Shown: positions 61,401-64,000 of the stretch, piece by piece | Layout: each line of letters opens with the position of its first letter | Numbering within the stretch: the first letter of the stretch is position 1 | NCBI GenBank assembly: GCA_017354895.1 | Contig: CP071500.1 | Coordinates: forward strand, 23,819 to 87,818 | Length of the DNA stretch: 64,000 nt | Direction: 5' to 3' | Origin: Podospora comata | Taxonomy: Eukaryota; Ascomycota; Sordariomycetes; Sordariales; Podosporaceae | Position numbers and translations under genes: made by a program | The notes under the pieces: model-generated | Databases searched by the model: none | Seen by the model: only the letters and a program-made list of their open reading frames with translations | Told to the model about the DNA's origin: nothing

Positions 61401-63927
61401 ACAAATTGTTTCTATTATCCTATTAAAAGAACATTTGACTACTAAAGGTTTACAAAGAATTATTAATGTAAAAGCAACTTTAAATTTCGGGGCGCTAGCT
61501 CTCAAAAGAATTACAATTAATGTTTCCTGAAACTATTCCAGTTGCCCGTCCTTTAAGAGAACCTTGCGTAATTCCGGATGCACAGTGAATATCTGGATTT
61601 ACGTCAGGTGAAGGTAATTTCTCTGTTTCTTTAGATAATGGTATTTTTAAGTCTCTTCTATTTAAAATTACTCAGCATGAAAAAGATGAGTTATTATTAA
61701 TTGCAATTAAAGATTATTTAAATTGTGGGTATTGTTATTTAAGAAAAAAATAAAACATGGGCGCAAGCTCGATTTTAAAGTTACTAAGTTTTCTTATATT
61801 ACTGAAATTATAATACCTTTTTTTATTAATAATCCAATATTAGGTATAAAATCTTTAGATTTTAAAGATTGATGCTTAGTATGCTTCGCCAGGAAATAGT
61901 AAAAAAAAGAGAGCATAAACAAGAAGAAAATATTCTAAAAATAAAAGAAATTCAAAAGGGTATGAATAGGGGAAGAAGTTTTTAAATTTTTTATTATTAC
62001 TTTTATATAAGTATGGACCTGGTCTAGCTATTAATGATTTTAGCTTAGGTATTTATTATATCTTAGCTGTATCTTCATTAGCCACGTACGGTATACTATT
62101 GGCTGGATGAAGTGCTAATAGTAAATATGCTTTTTTAGGATCCTTAAGAAGTACAGCTCAATTGATTAGTTATGAATTAGTTTTAAGTTCTGCTATACTT
62201 TTAGTAATTATGCTAACTGGAAGTTTAAATCTTAGTGTTAATATAGAATCTCAAAGAGCTATTTGGAATATATTTCCATTATTGCCTGTATTTATTATAT
62301 TTTTTATAGGTTCTGTTGCTGAAACAAATCGGGCTCCCTTTGATTTAGCTGAGGCTATGATTTGGTCTCATTAAAGATCACTATTTGCTGGAAAACCCTA
62401 TTGTTATCTGGTATATTAGGACAATCAGCAGGAAACCAAAACAACAAGGCAGCCTTGTTATAAGTAGGATCCTCAGAGACTATACGTGATCGCCATATAA
62501 ACATAGGGTAAGATATAGTCCAAATTGGTGCGCAAGCACGAAAGATACTAAACATAAGTTTGAAATCTAACTTTATTGCGTATAAACTAATTAACAATAA
62601 TTTAATCTATATTAAAAAATCTGTGCTTAATATCAATAGCAATAAAAGATATTATTCTAGTGTAAGAAATATAAATTCTAAATCTGATAAAAGACCTATT
62701 CCTATTATTAGCTTAGGTAATCTAAATGATGCTAACTCTATTAAATCTTATTGCGAATTATTAAAAGGTAAGGGTGGTATATATTCTTTTGTTAATACTC
62801 TAAATAATAAAAGATATATCGGTAGTGCAAAAGATTTGTACATAAGACTTAATGAACATATTAGAAATAAAAAATCGAATACCGCCTTACAAAAAGCCTT
62901 TGAGAAGTATGGCCTAGAAAACTTTAATTTTTGTATTTATGAATATTTTACATATGAAAGTAAAGTTATGAGTCATAAATCTTTAACAGACTTAGAAACT
63001 AGTTACCTGGAAAGATTCCATATAGATACTCTTTATAATTTTACAACTTCAGCTATAAGTATTACAGGTTATAAACATACGGATGAAGCTAAATCAAAGA
63101 TGATTAAGCGTTATGAAAATAAAGAGAAGCATCCCATGTATGGTAAAAACCACACTAAAGAAGCTTTAGCTCTAATTAGTAAACCAGGAGAGTTAAATCC
63201 TATGTTTGGAAGAAAACATAGTGAAGTAACTAAAGATAAGATAAGTAATAAATTAAGTAAGTATCCATTAGGAGTAGGTATTTATGATTTAGATAATAAT
63301 TTAATAGCACAATTCAGAAACAATGTAGAACTTGCTAAATATTTAGATATATCCAGAGTTACAGTAGGTAAGTATTTAAATTCAGGGATTATTTATAATA
63401 AGTTATATTACTTTAAAGCAATAAAGGATTAAATGGTAAACTTATATTTTTTTTTGGAATCAGAACTTGTTAGTGGATTTATGACAGAACATGCTGCAGT
63501 AGTTTTTGTATTCTTTTTCTTAGCTGAATACGGAAGTATTGTTTTAATGTGTATACTTACAAGTATTTTATTTTTAGGGGGTTATTTGTCAATAAATAGT
63601 TTAGATGTCTTTAATTTTTTTTATTCTATCCTTTTTAATATAGGATTTATTGATCTTAATTTTTTTAATATATTTTATTATTTCTATAAAGAAATTTTTG
63701 TTAATAATTCTATTATAGAAGGATTAATATATGGATTAACTATAGGATTAAAAAGTTCTATTTTAATATTTCTTTTTATATGAGTAAGAGCTTCTTTTCC
63801 TAGAATACGTTTCGATCAATTAATGGCTTTTTGTTGAACGGTTTTATTACCTTTATTATTTGCTTTAATTGTTTTACTTCCTTGTATATTATATAGTTAT
63901 AATATTTTACCTGTTAATGTTTTATAG
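58493..63927 (+). CDS. nad1: NADH dehydrogenase subunit 1 (4 exons, 3 introns)
   Basis: Exons: 58493-58633, 60457-60603, 62012-62356, 63457-63927, all in phase, 367 residues. This is the quinone-binding membrane subunit of complex I. Landmarks are [97 protein letters not shown] and [19 protein letters not shown]. No frame break was found in its exons. TAG at 63925-63927. Confidence 0.96.
58634..60058 (+). CDS. GIY-YIG endonuclease with an array of four NUMOD1-like modules (nad1-i1)
   Basis: It continues from exon 1. The nuclease region reads [20 protein letters not shown], then [35 protein letters not shown]. Four similar modules follow: [15 protein letters not shown].., [15 protein letters not shown].., [19 protein letters not shown].. 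and [13 protein letters not shown].., each with an aliphatic-rich helix ending NxYL or NHLD. Most relatives have one or two such modules. The frame slips near 58878 (T run) and near 59320 (T run); several TGA are Trp. TAA 60056-60058. Confidence 0.82.
58634..60456 (+). mobile_element. Group I intron nad1-i1
   Basis: It splits GPNFVG from YYGLLQAF. The core follows the ORF (60085-60325): caaattgacggggaagcc, atccgcagccaagc and cttaagatatagtcag. It ends at G60456. Confidence 0.85.
60604..62011 (+). mobile_element. Group I intron nad1-i2
   Basis: It splits YAVIP from YGPGLAIN. The core precedes the ORF (60620-60835): caaactacggggaactcc, ggacaatcgcg, gtaaaagagcaacgagc, as in nad5-i2. Several GC clusters lie inside (60733-60751, 60789-60800). 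It ends at G62011. Confidence 0.83.
60869..61985 (+). pseudogene. LAGLIDADG homing endonuclease disrupted by GC clusters (nad1-i2)
   Basis: Motifs are [19 protein letters not shown] (61044-61100) and [18 protein letters not shown] (about 61586-61639). The protein between is broken by short GC-rich inserts at 61141-61157, 61214-61226, 61333-61372, 61489-61503 and 61758-61772, each fitting between residues that relatives have adjacent (for example EIQ and FQIKLHVKD homologues). Frame breaks accompany most of them. The tail [10 protein letters not shown]-like KGMNRGRSF resembles nad5-i2. Not functional as sequenced. Confidence 0.8.
62357..63456 (+). mobile_element. Group I intron nad1-i3
   Basis: It splits FDLAEA from ESELVSGF. 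The core precedes the ORF: tatttgctggaaaaccc (62382), caatcagcaggaaacc (62422-62437), gatcctcagagactatacg (62468-62486) and gatatagtcc (62513-62522). It ends at G63456. Confidence 0.87.
62560..63432 (+). CDS. GIY-YIG homing endonuclease (nad1-i3), intact
   Basis: An uninterrupted 290-residue protein with an ATG-like start (62560, TTG/ATG region). The domain reads [68 protein letters not shown]. Then come [38 protein letters not shown] (NUMOD3 modules) and [20 protein letters not shown] (NUMOD1). All expected residues are present, so this is the best candidate for an active GIY-YIG enzyme in the window. Confidence 0.93.
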   Translation: MKSNFIAYKLINNNLIYIKKSVLNINSNKRYYSSVRNINSKSDKRPIPIISLGNLNDANSIKSYCELLKGKGGIYSFVNTLNNKRYIGSAKDLYIRLNEHIRNKKSNTALQKAFEKYGLENFNFCIYEYFTYESKVMSHKSLTDLETSYLERFHIDTLYNFTTSAISITGYKHTDEAKSKMIKRYENKEKHPMYGKNHTKEALALISKPGELNPMFGRKHSEVTKDKISNKLSKYPLGVGIYDLDNNLIAQFRNNVELAKYLDISRVTVGKYLNSGIIYNKLYYFKAIKD

Positions 63928-64000
63928 TTAACCTCTATTACCCTTAAATAAAATACTTTTAATATTTTGATTTCATATTTGAATATGAAATGGGATTTTA

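Overview
This window is part of a large, AT-rich fungal mitochondrial genome, most likely from a basidiomycete of the Agaricomycetes. The reasons are: TGA is read as tryptophan in every conserved protein (genetic code 4); complex I genes are present; the nad4L stop overlaps the nad5 start by one base; Atp8 starts MPQL; and the Cox2 C-terminal part reads like that of mushroom-forming fungi. The large size, intron load and GC-rich repeats recall Rhizoctonia-like mitochondria, but the species is an inference. All conserved mitochondrial genes lie on the + strand. No rRNA gene was recognised.

Layout: the 3' end of atp6 behind an intron (1-1624); trnM(CAU); a minus-strand phage-type RNA polymerase left by an invasive linear mitochondrial plasmid (about 2259-4205); trnV(UAC); cob with 4 introns (5290-12607); an unrecognised structured region with a reading frame and a trnC-like gene (12608-14371); cox1 with 15 introns in about 20 kb (14795-34772); trnR(ACG); nad4L with a duplicated first exon (35634-39978); nad5 with 4 introns (39978-49825); cox2 with two recognisable exons and a missing middle (50714-54579); intronless nad4 (55174-56734); atp8 (58011-58163); and nad1 with 3 introns (58493-63927). 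The genes encode membrane subunits of complexes I, III, IV and ATP synthase. Most of the DNA consists of group I introns carrying LAGLIDADG or GIY-YIG homing endonucleases, plus two group II introns with reverse-transcriptase maturases.

Exons were joined by requiring phase continuity, a T before and a G at the end of each group I intron, and agreement with conserved protein sequence. On this basis cox1 totals 529 codons in 16 exons, including micro-exons of 11, 18 and 11 nt. Many conserved exons and intron reading frames carry frame breaks, nearly all in homopolymer runs. The simplest reading is base-calling error, but some (a TAA in nad4, the missing cox2 exon, the duplicated nad4L exon, a YANV reverse transcriptase) do not fit that. 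Short GC-rich hairpins and the motif GGCGCAAGCTC recur in spacers, introns and even inside intron reading frames, and look like mobile GC clusters.
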